64,000 bases of DNA from Pelomyxa schiedti (Eukaryota > Evosea > Pelobiontida > Pelomyxidae), in NCBI GenBank assembly GCA_020536535.1, contig JAHLWZ010000346.1, positions 1,684 to 65,683 on the forward strand, in the 5' to 3' direction. Within the stretch, counting starts at the first letter, position 1, and each line of letters opens with the position of its first letter. Below, piece by piece: positions 48,325-61,600 of this stretch. Position numbers and translations under genes: made by a program. The notes under the pieces were generated by a model. That model was given only the letters and a program-made list of their open reading frames with translations. It had not been told where the DNA came from and did no database searches.

Positions 48325-51300
48325 TCAATATTTGTTCTTGCTTGTACACAGTCTCGACGTTGTCCTTCTATATAACTTCAATCTAGCAACGTGGACAGTT
48401 TCTTCCATCCGGGAAGGTCCAAAATCAGTACACGGAGTTAACTGAGTTGGGCCTTTGATGAATTCGGTATGGTCCATTCCACTTGAGTAGACCAGCTCTT
48501 TCAGTTGATTTGGTGATGCTTTCAGCATGACCTTGGTAACACCAACATCCATACATAGCCTTTGGCTAGTTTTGTGACTCTTCTTTTCATTGCCAGATGT
48601 TGACGTTCTTTCTCATGTGCTTGCTTTTTCTCACGAACTCCTTGTCTCTGCTGCAACAACAATTGTGTCAGGTAGTTTATTATCTTCTGTGAAGTTAGCT
48701 CCTGTCTCAAAATCAATAGGTAAATTAGCTTCGCGACCATGATCCACAAAGAATGGTGTTTCATTGGTCAGTTTCCAAGGTTCGGGAACACATAATTTCA
48801 AACAAACTCTTAGTGGCTTTCTTATTCTTAGCAGGCTTCTCGAGATGACGATTTCTCATCTTGGGTTGTATGTATACCAGCGCTTCAAGTTCAGCTTGCT
48901 TTTTTTTATAGCGTGTACACCTCTAGACTCTCCCCTTTACAAGCCCGCCATACATCTTGCCGTAATGAGCATCTTCTTGTCGAGCTTGTGAGAAGTCCGG
49001 GTAGCTGATCAGTGTCTAACACCACACAGCAAATGTGCCCCATGTAGTGGGTGTGTAACTCTTCCCTGATCGTTTTCTTCAGGAACTTCCTTATGATTCA
49101 CTCAGTTAAACCATCTGAAATACTTAGCGTCTACTGACAAACAACAATAGGTGCAATCTCGCCATTGGCTTTAAAAAAAAAAGTCAAGGTAGCCACCAGT
49201 ACATTATCATCAGAGGCATCAGTCTCTAAAATTGGAATTCACGAGACCAATCCGGATAATAATGGGATACTGGTGCCGTCGCCAATGCGGTCTTCAGTAA
49301 TTCCAAAAAAAACTCATTCTGCCCCAATGGAAGGAAGATAGCACCCTTTTTCTTCAAATCCTCCAAGGGAGCAGACAGCTTTGCGAAGTCTTTGTGACAA
49401 AACTGTCTGTAGTATCCCACCAATCCTAGAAAACTTCTAATCTCCGCGGTATTAGTTGGAGTTTGAATGCCATTTACAGCAATCACTTTTCCTGGATCAG
49501 GTGCTCTTAGTCCGCTCTGTCCAACAATATATGTCCAAGGTACTTAAGCTCTTGTCTTGTGCGAACTGACATTTGGATTTGTAGCACTCGCTTCCTCAAT
49601 GGCAAGTGAGCACCTTGTCCACCCATCCAAGGTGTTCTTCAAAGGTACCTTTCGGGAATATCACAACATCATCTATGTACACCATACAGTGAAGCGGCAT
49701 TAGTCTGGCTAGAACGACGACATTCATCAAGCGGAAAGGTAGCTGGAGCATTGGTCAACCCAAAGGGCATGACCCTAAAACTCATACAGTACAGCCCAGA
49801 GCGTGTACGAAACGCGGACCCCTAGCTCTTCTTGCTTCAGCCGTCAGGTCAACTTGCCAGTATCCAAATTTGAGATCCAACCCCGTGAACAGGTTGGAAC
49901 CCACCCCCCACCCCTGCCCCCAGATTGTCCAGCATCCTATGCGAGGCAGGGTATAGACAACCTTCGTGGGGACCTCGTTCAGGGCTCTATAATCAACACA
50001 GAATCTTCTCATGCTGTGCCATCCGGTTTGCGTGCTAGGACAACCAGAGCTGGCCCAAGGACTAGTGGAAGTTGTTGGATAACTCCTTGTTGGGAAAGCA
50101 TTTTGGTAGTAACTTCCTTTTCAATCAACTCCTGTTGAGCAGGTGCCTTATGATACATAGGTAAAGCAATTGGAACTGCGGTGCCTGTCTCCTCAATAGG
50201 AATACTGTAGTATGTATGTCCAGTGACAACACCATCACTACATGCGTGAAGGTGTTTCATCAACAATGCTTTGTTTGATTAGCCTTGGCTGGGATTCCTC
50301 AAGTGGTTCCATATTCAAGCCACGTATCCAATCCCGTTTCTTGTACATACCTCCAGGTATAACAAACAACACTCCTTGACATTCCTCTCCTTTAACCTCC
50401 TGCCTAGAGAGATGTAGGGTTTGTAACCAGTATGGGGTATTCTTCCCCATCTCATCCACCTTAGCCACCACACCACTGCTGCGCAGAGAGTCTCTTGGCT
50501 CGAGGGTTCCAGCTCCACCACCAGAACTTCATCACCAACACTGAACTTGCCAGAGCGGATCTTTTGTATAGTGTATGACCTTGCTGAGATTTCCCCTTCT
50601 TTTCAAAGAGATACTTGCCATCTGAGCTCCCCATGAACTCAGATTACAATGTATAGCCAGGATGATGTATGCCATACATCTTCATCAGACTTCTCTCCTT
50701 GCAATCAATACGAGCTCCTTGCTCAGCGCTGAGCCAGTCAATTCCCAGAATAACACCGGAACTGTCAGGCCTCGCACAATGTAGCTGCGCAGCATCCGCT
50801 CATGTCCCTGAATCCAGATAGGAAAGGTGCATAATATGCACCCAATCTGCTCAATCTTAGTGCTATCACCCGCAGCCCTTCTCGCTGGCACTGTCTTCAC
50901 TTTGAAAGCAGTACGGGAATATTCTTCATCAATGAGCGAGACTCATCGGCTCCTGTATCAACTTTTGGCCATTACCTCCACCCCCAGTAGGCAAGCAAGG
51001 TTATAGCCATGTCCAGAGCCACATTTCTTCGTCACAGAACTGCTACCACACTAGGCTTCATAGTGTAGTGTCGTTTGATCTTGTTCCATCTTCTGAATAA
51101 AAAAGAGAACTTCTTGCAAAACAAATAGTGCGGTTGATTCTTCCAGTATCTCCTCTGCTTCAATTTATCAGGCTCAGGTGCTGTAGGCTTATTAGTAGTA
51201 GTAGTTGCCACTATCTACAGTTATAACTTGCTTTGGACAATTACGAACTAGATGACCCAGCCCTTGACACTTGAAGCATCTTTTTTCTCGGAATGATGGA

Positions 51301-51964
51301 TGATGCGTCTTTCTTCTGTGATGTGGACTTGGTTGTGGTGTCGGCTGAGGCGTAGCCTTCAGCCTCTCAAGGGTTGTAGCAAGCTCCAGTGCATCGTACA
51401 CATATCTATCCTTGACAGCTATAGTCCTTCTCAAGTGTGGCGCGCAAACCATGACTGAATACATGCATTCAGCTGAAATACTTCCCTGGCTTCACTCAAG
51501 TCAGGAATCATTGCCGCCTTCATCCACACTCACCTTGCTGACCAGAACTGTCCACAATAGTCTCCGTCGGTTCTTGGGGTGCAAATCCATGGAGCTTACT
51601 TACTTACCTCAAAGTCGTCTACACTTGGAAGGAACACCACCAAATCGTTTGAAGAAACAAACATGTTCTCAATTGCTCCACCATTCGTGATGTTCAGAAT
51701 CTCACAGTGGTCAAGAAGGAAAACTGGAGTACTATAAACACCATTGCCACCATTCGCCTTGGAGAGTGTCTGTTCCTCGCTCTCCACCATCAAACTTTCG
51801 TAGCCTCCAGAACTTATATTCTGCGAAGGGTAAGGCATAGGACATGGGAAAACTGGGCACAAGTGGAAAAATGGATAGACAGGGGAGCTGTTGCGACGCT
51901 GTTGGCACATGGCCATGGGATCAACATTGGTGCGCCATTGTCCACATTGCGTGATTGGCCACAT
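48325..51964 (-). mobile_element. Degenerate Ty3/gypsy-type LTR retrotransposon
   Basis: Pieces in the expected order on the minus strand, all in short broken frames: a gag-like stretch (51.96-51.6 kb), a CCHC zinc knuckle (CFKCQGLGHLVRNCPK, about 51.27 kb), a retropepsin-like remnant (about 50.9-50.7 kb), reverse transcriptase (RRFCVDYRALNEVPTK and LKFGYWQVDL, about 50.0-49.8 kb), connection/RNase H (TNTAEIRSFLGLVGYYRQFC, 49.45 kb) and integrase with its C-terminal end (FVDHGREANLPIDF, MEETVHVARLKLYRR, 48.75-48.35 kb). No complete ORF remains and no matching LTR pair was found by eye, so it is a dead insertion. Boundaries are those of recognisable protein, not of the element. Confidence 0.8.
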
Positions 51965-52940
51965 TTTGAGCCTTCACGTTACGACTGTGACCCACATTTT
52001 GATTGTCCGCCGCATTGTCACCGTTCACAACCAGCAGGGGACCACTGGCGTGGCCGTATCACAAATGTTTCGTTCGTTCGCTCAGATCTCGCGTTGCGTT
52101 TCGTTCGTAGGCGTGCGTGATTCCGATGTTCGTGATGGTATGTTCGTAGAACCACCACGTTCCGTGTACGCTTACGCTGATCGGCTCGTACGAGTTCGTA
52201 TCTACGTGAGAGACGAGTAGCTGCCGCGCTCCGGTTTGTTTATTCGCTTGTGTGCAGATGTTGCCGTGGCCAATTTTTTTCGAAGTGCCGTGGGCGCCGC
52301 GTCACGCGAGTCGTTATCGCCGTCATTTCTCTCGATCATTAATAAAAAAAAGGTCTTTGGAACGGCCAATTTTCTGCCGTTTTGGTTTGATTATTTTGTC
52401 TTGTCGTTGCTGCGGGGACGGACAGTACACGGATGGGGCAGTGGGGTGGAAGTAGCAAACACAAACTCCGTCCGTCCATTATTATGGGACAATCACTGCC
52501 GGCACGCGGGGGCGGCGAGTGTGCGAGTCGTTCTGCCGAGTGAATGACATGACACTCAACGTACAGCACCAAGAACGCGTGTGGTGGACTGTAGTGTGAA
52601 GGCGCCGCGCGTGGCGTTTTTCAGGCTGAGTGGGCACCTATGTCACGGACGAGTGTGATGACGTCGTCATCTATTCTTCTCGTGGGCGGGCGTTCAGAAC
52701 ATCCCCCACTTTTATCATCTCCTCTCATTCGTGACTGAAGGACACTCCAGCCTGCCTGCCTGCCTCACTTTCTGAATGAATGAATGAAGGAAGGAAAGGA
52801 ATATTGGAACTATTGGAATCCTTCTTTAATCGTACCCCACTGCAGTGGTGCAGTCACACAGACAACAACTACGCGAGAGCTTCAAAGCAGTAACAATCTT
52901 TAGTTATCAGTTTTTCTTTGGTGCCACTCCCGCAAGTGAG
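51965..52940. other. CG-rich region without a recognised gene
   Basis: Contains many CGTTCG/TTCGTTCG words (52.07-52.2 kb), short tetranucleotide runs (CCTG, GAAT, GAAG near 52.76-52.8 kb) and a perfect 7-bp inverted repeat around TGACG at 52657..52671. It may include the lost 5' end of the retrotransposon and the promoter of the next gene. No RNA gene or conserved ORF is seen. Confidence 0.4.
52657..52671. promoter_or_regulatory. GATGACG-T-CGTCATC inverted repeat, bZIP-like site
   Basis: A perfect 7-bp inverted repeat with a one-base centre, containing TGACG on both strands as in ATF/CREB-type sites. It lies about 280 bp upstream of the proposed start of the gene at 52941. It could be chance; function is inferred only from the motif. 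Confidence 0.25.
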
Positions 52941-53386
52941 ATGGAATTCTTAAGAAGCACCCAATCATACGGGAGTGCACCGGGACCCTGCCACATATCT
53001 CTGGAATCACAGTGAGGACACTGGCATCAAAGAAGCTAAGCAACCTGGCCTCTCCAAATAACAAGAGTCGCCTCATCCTGCCCCCTTGCCAAACAAAAAG
53101 GTAAGAGAAGCTCTCGTACGAATTCCCACAACTAAAAAAACAAACAGTGGATCTCTTTACCGCCGACTCCAACTCCAACTCCGACTCCGAATTCCGTACT
53201 TTGCCAACAAAAAAACCCTCACATGACACAGCAAGTTCTGTTCTCCACGAATTGGAAACACCCAGACGAGTCCGCCCCGTTTCCTCATCCAAAAAGGTAA
53301 GAAGTTCTCGTACACAACTAATTCATTACCCCAACAACAAGGAGTCAGTTGTGGACTTCTGCCAACGAGCTCTGCTGCGCCCCTGA
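52941..53386 (+). CDS. Small Ser-rich protein, unrecognised
   Basis: Supported mainly by splice signals: two AAG|GTAAGA donors (53099 and 53299 regions) with acceptors ACAAACAG and AACAACAAG frame the exon VDLFTADSNSNSDSEFRTLP through HELETPRRVRPVSSSKK, then ESVVDFCQRALLRP and a stop at 53386. The first exon is taken from ATG 52941 (MEFLRSTQSYG), joined over an intron starting GTGCAC. The composition is Ser/Asp-rich and basic at the end, with no domain. The minus-strand ORFs over this region lack splice support. The start is uncertain. Confidence 0.4.
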
Positions 53387-53496
53387 TTGAACAATATACC
53401 CTCCACCAAGCACCCCTCATCGACGAGTTTCCTTCCAATTCTGTTGACCATTAATTGTTCGGGTCCGTTGATTACTTTTTTTTTTGTAGTCGATCA

Positions 53497-56400
53497 ATGC
53501 GGGGGATGGCAACGAACGGCAGCGGAAACGCGCAGGGGCCTCCGGGGGCCATGTTGCCGTCGACAAAGGACAACACGGTGTTCAACGGCGCCCCGGTGGC
53601 CAGTGGCGCCATGCTAGGGGGGGCTTCGCTGGCCCCCTCCGCAGCTCTCACCGGGGGGCCCCGCACGCCCTCGGGGAGGGGAGCTCCGGCGGCCTCGCTG
53701 ATAGGGTCGCTGGCCGCCGGGGTTGCCAGGCAGCAGCAGCAGCAACAACAACAAGGGACAGGGGCACAAAGGCAAGGCGGCGGCGGGGGGCGTGGGGGAA
53801 TGGGGACTGCTGCTGCTGCTACCACGGGCGGGCTGCGGGAGAGGGAGAGGCAGGGGCAAGAGGAGGGCGGGGGCGCCACGCCTGCCGAGACAATAGCCTT
53901 CTTGGAGGACACTGGTTTGTGTGTTCTGTTTATTGTTGGCTGCCGTTAATTTTTGTGGGCCTGCTTTGATTGATACTGTACGGTGGCTATTTTTTTTTTT
54001 TTTTTTAATAGGTGTACTACTTGTACTACGTAGAACCCTAATGCAATTAATTGGGTAACTCTCTATTTTTCTTAGTGAGAAGGCTTCATGCTGAACTTGG
54101 AAGGTGGCAGCTGAAGTACCCAGGTGGATTGAATTCACCAAGGAATGGTGACCAAGATGACAGTGATGACGGTGGAGAGGCAGTGGATCAGGGACTTCCC
54201 TTGTGGATGAAGGACCCAAAGGCAGTCTCCCCGCTTTTTCGTGCTTATGACAACAAGATAAGCACCCTTGAGTCACAGCTGTCTCGATGCAAAGTTAGCT
54301 CACCAACTTTTAAATACAAGTGGTAAAAACATGTCTCAGGAAGAAGTATCTAAACTTGAAACCCAAGTCCAAGACGTGATTGGTGAAAATGAGAGTCTCA
54401 TGAAACAGTTAAAGAACGCCTATGGTGGATTCCAGGATGATACTGAACCAAGACCGACACTGGAAACATGGTACTTTCTGCGTAGTTTACCACCAGTTAA
54501 ATTTTCGCTATGAAGGCGAGAACTCCAAAACCGACTCCAAATATTGGAAGAAGAAAATGAAGTTTTTTTCCAACAGCAACAACTCAAAGTATCTGAGCAT
54601 GCAGAGGCTCTAAAAGAATTGCAGGATTTGACTTCCAAATGTTTCCCTCTCCAGAAATCCTCTTTGCTTATGTTATTAAGATGACCAAGCCAGAGCAAAA
54701 TTACATCAGCTTCAGTCACGTGCAGCCGATTTAGAACAAGCAAGATCTCAAATTTCACTCTTGGAAAGGAAAAGAAATTCTTTAGAAGAACAACTCAGAT
54801 CTTGTAAGAGCGATTCTGCTGCTCTGGCAGCTTTGAGAATGTGTGTTCCTCGATACATCTGAAAGTGTAACCATGCAAAACAAGTGAGTTCGAGCAACTT
54901 AAAACTCAGAAGGATGCATTGCAGCAAGAAAATCAAGAACTGTTATCCCGCGAGCATGGATTGTCAAGTGGTGCTGCCACAGCCGAGAGAAAAATTGCAG
55001 GTTTACACGTCTTGGAAATAGATAAAAGAAATCAAACAGCCCAGTGACTTCAAACAGCACTTACTGAACAAAGAGACAGTTTGCAGCGGGAACTTCGGAT
55101 GGCAAATGCTGACAGAGATGAACTGTATAAGGTGTTATCTTCCTAACCACCTTTGGAGTTAAATCTGTTTAGAGTATTGAATCACTCGAAAAACGAATAG
55201 CTTCCAGTGAGCAGAGAGAAGCTGCATCTCTAAGAAGGATGAATGAATGTGAAGAGCAGGCATGAATTGATTATTTCTACCTCTTTACCAAACTGGAAGC
55301 AGGTTGAAGAAGCAAAACTCGAGCACCAAAAGGCTGTGCTTTCTGAACAAAAGGCACTTGCGGAAGCGCAAAAAGCCACTGAACAGTTTTCTGTGGAAAC
55401 AGAAAAATTGAAGGAACACTACACAGCAGAACTCGGCACGTATGCCTTTTCAATCAACTTTGAGGTATTCCAACATACAAGGAAAAAGATACAAAGCACA
55501 AGCCGATGCCAAAACATCAAGACTTCAGAATGAGATCAATGAACTTCAAGTATGTTGCATTCTCAAGAAAAGGAATTTTTTTATGGTAACCGAGCACAAG
55601 GTTTCCAACGCAACACTTACAGCAGAAATCGACAGAAGAAAACGAGAAAAACGATCTTTGGAGCTTGAATTGGATAGGTTGCATAAAGTTCCCGAGACAG
55701 AGTTGCAGAACTATCGCTCTCGGCTTGATGAAGCTGATTCTCGCCTTGCGGCGGTTATACGGGAAAAAGACACTGCTGTAATCAACGCCCAGAGGTATGC
55801 AAACAGCTTCTCAGTGAACATTACTCTCATTGCGGCTTTTTCCTCTCCTTACATAATTCTGTTCTCCTGTCATGTCTCCAAAAACAACCAACCCATACGA
55901 CGCTGGAATGTGTTGTGGTTACCCGCTAAGAAACCTTCGATAGAGTTGAAAATGATCTCGCCAAAGTCAACAAATCTTCACTGCAGGATAAAGAACAACT
56001 GAATATGCAGATACAAGAACTTCAACAAAGGATCCGTGCCCACGAGCAGACCATTCAAGCTCAAAAGGTAATATGTGTTATGCCTGTTCCCAACATGCTA
56101 ACTGCTTTTTTTCTTTTTTTTTACAGAACGAGATTCAAAATACAACTGAATCCATTGATCAACTGGAGAATGACCTCAAATCAGCAATTTCAGAGAAAGA
56201 GGCAAGTGAGAGGTCTCTACTCTCAGAAAAGGATTTAACCACCAAGTCTCTTCAATCTCAGGTTGTTAGATTTGCCAATCTTCTGCCATAATTGTTGACG
56301 TAAACAAAGATTCAAAACTTACAACAAAGACTGGAAGAGAGTGAAGTTTCTAGAAAGCAAGCACTTGAGCAACACAACACTATTGTATCTTCACAAACCT

Positions 56401-57433
56401 CCATGCGCGCAAAATGGTGACTCGAACACAGAGTTTCCCCTCTTCCTAAATATGCTTTGTTACCCTTAGGAAAGAAGACCTGCAATCAACAACAGCTCGG
56501 TTTCAAAAAGCACTCAAGGAAATCGAATTTCAGAAAGCAAAACTACAAGACCAAAACGAAGCACTCTCTCTTCAGCTCACTCAACTTTCCGCACAAAGGA
56601 ATTCACACTCCATGCAAGACAGTGAATTCCGCCGGGTTTGTATCCCTCGATATTTCCCCAAACCCCAGCACAACACACTAACACAAACTAACAACTGCAC
56701 CAAAAACCAGACCGTCGAAAAATACCAGAAGAAATACGAAATGGCGGAGCGGAACCTCGCCCAGCTCGCCGGCCGCGAGCAAGAATACATCCAGTCGCAG
56801 CAGGTTCTGGTCAGCGAGCACGCCAAGGTCTCAGCGGAGCGCGACCAGCTTCTGGCCGAGCGAGACCGGCTGCGGCGGGACCTGCGCGAGACCAGCATGG
56901 AGCTGCAGCAGCAGCAGACGCCGCACCAGGCCCTCCAGTCCTCGATGAACTCGCTGAGGCTGCAGCGGGACCAGGCCCTGGAGAGGGTTGCTATGCTCGA
57001 GGCCCTCGTGGCTCGCCTAAGGGACGAGAAGCACCAGCTCACCTCGAAGCTAAGAGCCTTGCCTCTGGGTGGATTTTGATGGGCTTCTTTTGGTGTTGGT
57101 TATTGTACAGTGACCCTACGAGACAGAACTCAATCGGTGGCTCGGGAATTACACAAACTAAAACTACACAACAGTTCTGCTCTTTTCTGGGGAACCACTC
57201 CGGTTGTTGCACCTGCTGCGCCGGCATTATGGGCCGCCGCGGCTTCGTGCTCACCGCCGTGGCGCCAAGGGGGATGGGGAGGAGGCCATCACCGCGACCG
57301 CCGACTGGTTGAGAGGGGGAGTCGAGGACGCCGTTCGCGGCCGCTGATGGACTCGACACCCCGGGATACGGGCCGATACCTCGCCCACGACCGAGGCAAC
57401 ATCAAAGTTTCTAAAAAAAAAGTACATGAATAA
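53497..57433 (+). CDS. Long coiled-coil protein, possibly CEP89-like
   Basis: Exon 1 (ATG 53497) is Gly/Ala/Gln-rich and ends AETIAFLEDTG. Many short exons follow: VRRLHAELGRWQLKYPG, PLWMKDPKAVSPLFRAYDNK, ISTLESQLSRCK, SKLETQVQDVIGENESLMKQ and then almost unbroken heptads to 57.06 kb (RKREKRSLELELDRLHKVPE, ERDQLLAERDRLRRDLRETS, RDQALERVAMLEALVARLRD). A final 42-nt intron at 57069..57110 keeps frame into TLRDRTQSVARELHKLKLHN and a Gly/Arg-rich end at 57433. The sequence around PLFRAYDNKI and ENESLMKQL recalls CEP89-type centrosomal proteins, but coiled coils mislead. A structural or centrosomal role is only a suggestion. Confidence 0.65.
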
Positions 57434-57796
57434 ATTCTTTACTGAGGTTGTGGCAAGTCAGTCTTTGAGACTGGGAGCCAGGGGAGGCTAGGGGTTACAG
57501 CAGTAACAACGTTCCCGCAGTCGCGTTACATGTAAAACACAAGGCCACGGTTGACCATGGGAAATTCCCAAATCTTAAAATGGCGCCAAAAAAAGGATCA
57601 TACAGAAACAATAAGGAAAAATAAAAATAATAAAAAAAACAATAAGGAAAAATAAAAATTATAACAAGTGCGAAAGCAACAGCACCTCCGGCAATGCAGC
57701 AAGCCGTACTCCGGCAAAGCAAAGGAAAGCACGTAAGAACCAAAGAGCCACGTAAACCTCGTATTCTCCAAGCTCTATGTTTGTTGTTCTCTGCCT
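57434..57796. other. Intergenic, A-rich
   Basis: Contains two near-identical A-rich blocks (AATAAGGAAAAATAAAAAT) about 35 bp apart near 57.61-57.66 kb, and GGGAAATTCCCAAATC near 57.56 kb, which resembles the core of the minisatellite that follows. No gene is seen. Confidence 0.5.
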
Positions 57797-58040
57797 CTTA
57801 TTCTCCTTCAATTTGGGCGATTCCCAAGCTCTATGTTTGTGTTCTCTACTCTATTCTCCTATTCCTCCTCCTATTCCTTCAATTTTGGGCGATTCCCAAG
57901 CTCTCTGTTCTCTACTCTATTCTCCTATTCTCCTTCAATTTTGGGCGATTCCCAAGCTCTACTCTATTCTCCTATTCTCCTTCAATTTGGGTGATTCCCA
58001 AGCTCGGCTCTATTCTCCTATTCCTCCTCCTATTCCAGGC
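57797..58040. repeat. Minisatellite, about four copies with a GGGCGATTCCCAAGCTC core
   Basis: Four copies of CTCCTTCAATTT(T)GGG(C/T)GATTCCCAAGCTC, starting near 57797, 57869, 57926 and 57973, are separated by variable TATTCTCCTATTCCTCC spacers, giving periods of about 47-72 bp. Each core contains a short inverted repeat (TTGGG and CCCAA around CGATT) that could form a hairpin. Any ORF through it is repeat-driven. Confidence 0.85.
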
Positions 58041-58090
58041 CTTTTTCCCTTCTTCTATTACTCCTAGCAAATTCCAGTTCAGCAGCAAAT

Positions 58091-58351
58091 ATGTTAACCC
58101 CTATAGTGTATTGGCACGGGTGGAGAGTAGAAGAATTACATGGAAGGGGTGCAAAGTCCCATGGAATGTGTGGTTGGGTGTACATCGCCGCCGATTGGTT
58201 TGAAAAACCCTTATTTTTCGCTAAGTGGGCTGTATTCCAGACATTGAAACGATTTAGTTTATTGCCATACCTGCAACCACCAAGAAGTCATTACTGTTCT
58301 GTTTGTGGATCCCAGTGTGTGAAGGTTAAAAACGAACTATGCAATAACTGA
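58091..58351 (+). CDS. Hypothetical small protein with a CxxC pair
   Basis: An 86-codon ORF from ATG directly after the minisatellite. It has aromatic/hydrophobic composition (GMCGWVYIAADWFEKPLFFA, KWAVFQTLKRFSLLPYL) and ends PRSHYCSVCGSQCVKVKNEL, with a zinc-ribbon-like C-x2-C-x3-C. No start context, intron or family supports it, and it could equally be the last exon of a decayed gene. Confidence 0.3.
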   Translation: MLTPIVYWHGWRVEELHGRGAKSHGMCGWVYIAADWFEKPLFFAKWAVFQTLKRFSLLPYLQPPRSHYCSVCGSQCVKVKNELCNN

Positions 58352-58694
58352 TGTAGATTAGCTAAAGCTGTTTAAGTTTCGCGATCATCCTATCCTCGTA
58401 ACTGTGTGCATCACGATTGGGGAATTGTGAGTACCTGTCTGCTGGGTTGTGTTGCCACTTTAGTCATCTCCAGTGACTCATTTGACCCACACTGAGATGT
58501 TTGGGACTATTGCTGAAGCCTTTTTAGCATGTCCTACATAAGGAAGAGATTTTTGTTTTTTCAAGGCATACACAAATGACCAATCCAGTCAGAACAAAAA
58601 AAGAATCACTTGGAACTACGCCGCGCTGCCTTCACAACAATAATGTTTTTCTTCAATCTCAACCAAACAGGTCAAATCCCACCTCTGGGAGTGC
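58352..58694. other. Intergenic, nothing recognised
   Basis: About 340 bp between the small plus-strand ORF and the 3' end of the NACHT gene. AT-rich, with no repeat, RNA gene or conserved ORF seen. Confidence 0.5.
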
Positions 58695-61600
58695 TTAAAT
58701 GGGGTCCTCTATTGCCGTAGAGTATATGGGCTTGGGGGCTTCTTGTTTGTGGGCATGTTCTTCCCCAAAGGCGGCCTTTCTGGTCTTGTAGGCCTCTTCT
58801 AGCTGTGGGATGTAAGTCGCCTCCAACTCCCCAGCGCATATTTCACATGAGGCAAGGTTGACCAAGTCAGAAGCTATTGTGGGATGATCACCTTTGTGCA
58901 CCTGCCGGTTTATTGCCAAAGCCTGTTTGAAAAGGCTTACAGCTTGTGGAAAGTCCTCCCTTCTCTTGAATACATTGGCTAGGTTGGTGAACCTAATTGC
59001 ATTTGATAAGCTGGATTCATAACTTGGACTATGCATACGCAATTGCAGTTTTTGGGTGAGCTTCCCCTTACAGCCTTTTCCTCATTTCAATTGTTTGTTC
59101 ATACAACTGGACTGCTTCTTCTAGTTTCCCCATGTCATAATATACCTTGTAGAAGTCACGTGACTTCTGGATTGGGACATGTGCACTGATACCTGTCCCA
59201 TGTTGGAAGTTACATCTGCGATATCAACATGTTGGTCTCCATACAGCTTCTTCAGGATAGCAAGTGCCTCCTTATAGAGAGGAAGACTGTCCCAGTGCCT
59301 CTTCCCATGGTGGAAGTACAGGCCAGCCAGGTTATTGAGGCTATTATTTGTTTTAAGGAAACAAGTAAGGTAAAATAAAAAAAAAAACCTGTGTGCTATC
59401 AAGTCTGGTGGGCACCCTCTAGTTTTGCGTTTTATTTCCAGTGATTTTTTATGGTTAGCCTCAGATAGATCAATTTCCCCCTTTTTTTCATACAATCTAC
59501 CAAGTAAATTGAGTGCATAAGCGTGGGTAACATTGAATCCGAAGTGGAACTAATCAACATGGTGAGAAGGAGTGTGGCTTATAGGGACATACAGGCTCAC
59601 TCATTGCCTGAGACGTAGTGGCAAAACTGAGTCCATCATCATACCGTGCTAAATAATACATCAACTCGCCGACACGGAAGTATCTATATGCTAAATCCTC
59701 TTTTTCCACAGAGGTCTGCGATGTAGCAAGGGTTAGTCACAAAAGAGGATGTGAGTAATGGGTTTGCCATTTTGTCTAAGGTGGCGTGGTATAGCTTTGC
59801 CATGGAATCATCTTTGGCAGTGGCGTACCAGAACTTGTAAAGTGTGTATTTAGTTTCATCATTATACCAAAAGTCGAATGTTTCCCACAGGGATAGACAG
59901 CGTGCTAATCGGTCTTTTTCTTGCATTTCCTTATGGCAGTGTAAAAAACGCACTAAATATTTAAGAAGGTACACACCAGTAAGATTACTGGTAGCACTCT
60001 TGCTCGGCGCGTTGGTTCGACTTGATCAGATTCAAATAAAGTGGCCACAAGTGTCAGACACGCCTTGGGAACAATGGAAGAGAAAACTGAGTCCCTAATA
60101 AGAGAAGGGAGAAATTTCTGGAACCCAGCAAAACCTTTTTTAAAGAGACTATGTGCAAAGGTGAGAGAGCTCCCTTCTGCAGATTTTGCAAGGAAAACTG
60201 AGAGAGATTGCCTTCAGGTGTGTTGGATTGTTACAAAGAATAGATACTAGTTCTTACCTTAGGGAAACAAACTCTGATGGGGAAATTCCGAGTGCCATCT
60301 GCATTTCCGGTTCATACAATGCTGAGAACCCATATCAGTCAAAGCAATAAAAGAAAAATGGGCCTTACACTCAGGGCAGTGTGTCAATATTCCGAGAAAG
60401 TTGTCTACTGCTACGGCACTATTTTCCCCTTTGATCCGATTGTATATTTGCTTAAGGAGGCCCGGAATAGTTGGAGACATATTCCGTATAAATGTCGTAA
60501 CCTTGACAGCGAGTAAGTGAGAGTGCAACAACTGCGGGATTTGAAAACCTGCTCAAATATTCCAAACACTCTCAATTCCTCACAAGCAAGAACCAGATAG
60601 AGTGGCGACTGCTGTGCGTCATATTTTTCTATAAGCAACCTCATCTGCTTGTTGTTATCGTGACATTCGGGCTACAAAAGAGATACTTGTTCAGAGTCTA
60701 ATTGTTTGTTACTCTCCCGTAAATGGGTAGAAATGATTTCCTCAGCCTTGTGACATTGAGCACGAATTGTGCTTGTCACTTTCATTTTAGGAAACGCGAA
60801 AGTGAAAGGGCCACAGGAGGTAAACATTATTGAAACATTAGGCCAATTTGAGAGCCACCAGTCGGGCACTGGATGCTTGGAACGGTTATTGCTTTCGTTA
60901 TAAGGGGAGTAAACAAACGTCAGAGCTTTCTAGGGTATCTATGTCATCAATGCAAAGTAAAAATTTCTTGGGTAACTTGGATAACTTCCCAATAACACCC
61001 ATTGCTATGCTGTGTATAGAATCTTCTTCACCTTCAAGGCGTTTAAGACCACCCCATTCCTACAACACAAATGTCAATCAATTGCACAAACGAGTAATAC
61101 AACCATGCATATGCGTCTCAATAAATTCATGCTGGTTTTCGAGCCTGGTCCCGCCCCTGCAAAATGTACCAGCACTTTCCACTTGGAATCCTTATGGGAT
61201 TGTTCATCACCCACTAAAAGACTGTATTTCTAGGAACCTTGAGAACTTCTTGTTCAATTTCAGATAGAAGTGTAGACTTGCCAGAACCAGCACTCCCAGT
61301 AATTTGAATTATGGCTGGATGGGAGTCCCTGAGGGAAGAGAGAGCAAGCTGAACAGAACCAGTGGTATCATGAACACCTTACCGAGAAATAAGCATGGAA
61401 CCATTGCAGAGTAAGGGTGAGTATTAGAACATAGTCTAGTTTTGTTTTCCAGCATTGAAGTATGTGGGAGTTTTGCCAAGAGGACAGGTTCTGGAGAAAT
61501 GTGGTCTTCAGGGTACTGCTGTGAGATTGAAGTTTTTAAGAAGTTAAGCACCTTGGGTTTATTTTAGTTTATGGATTAAACAGGATTTGCACGATACTGT

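Noticed and set aside
48000-52600. LTR pair for the retrotransposon
   Set aside because: No matching long terminal direct repeats were found by eye on the two sides.
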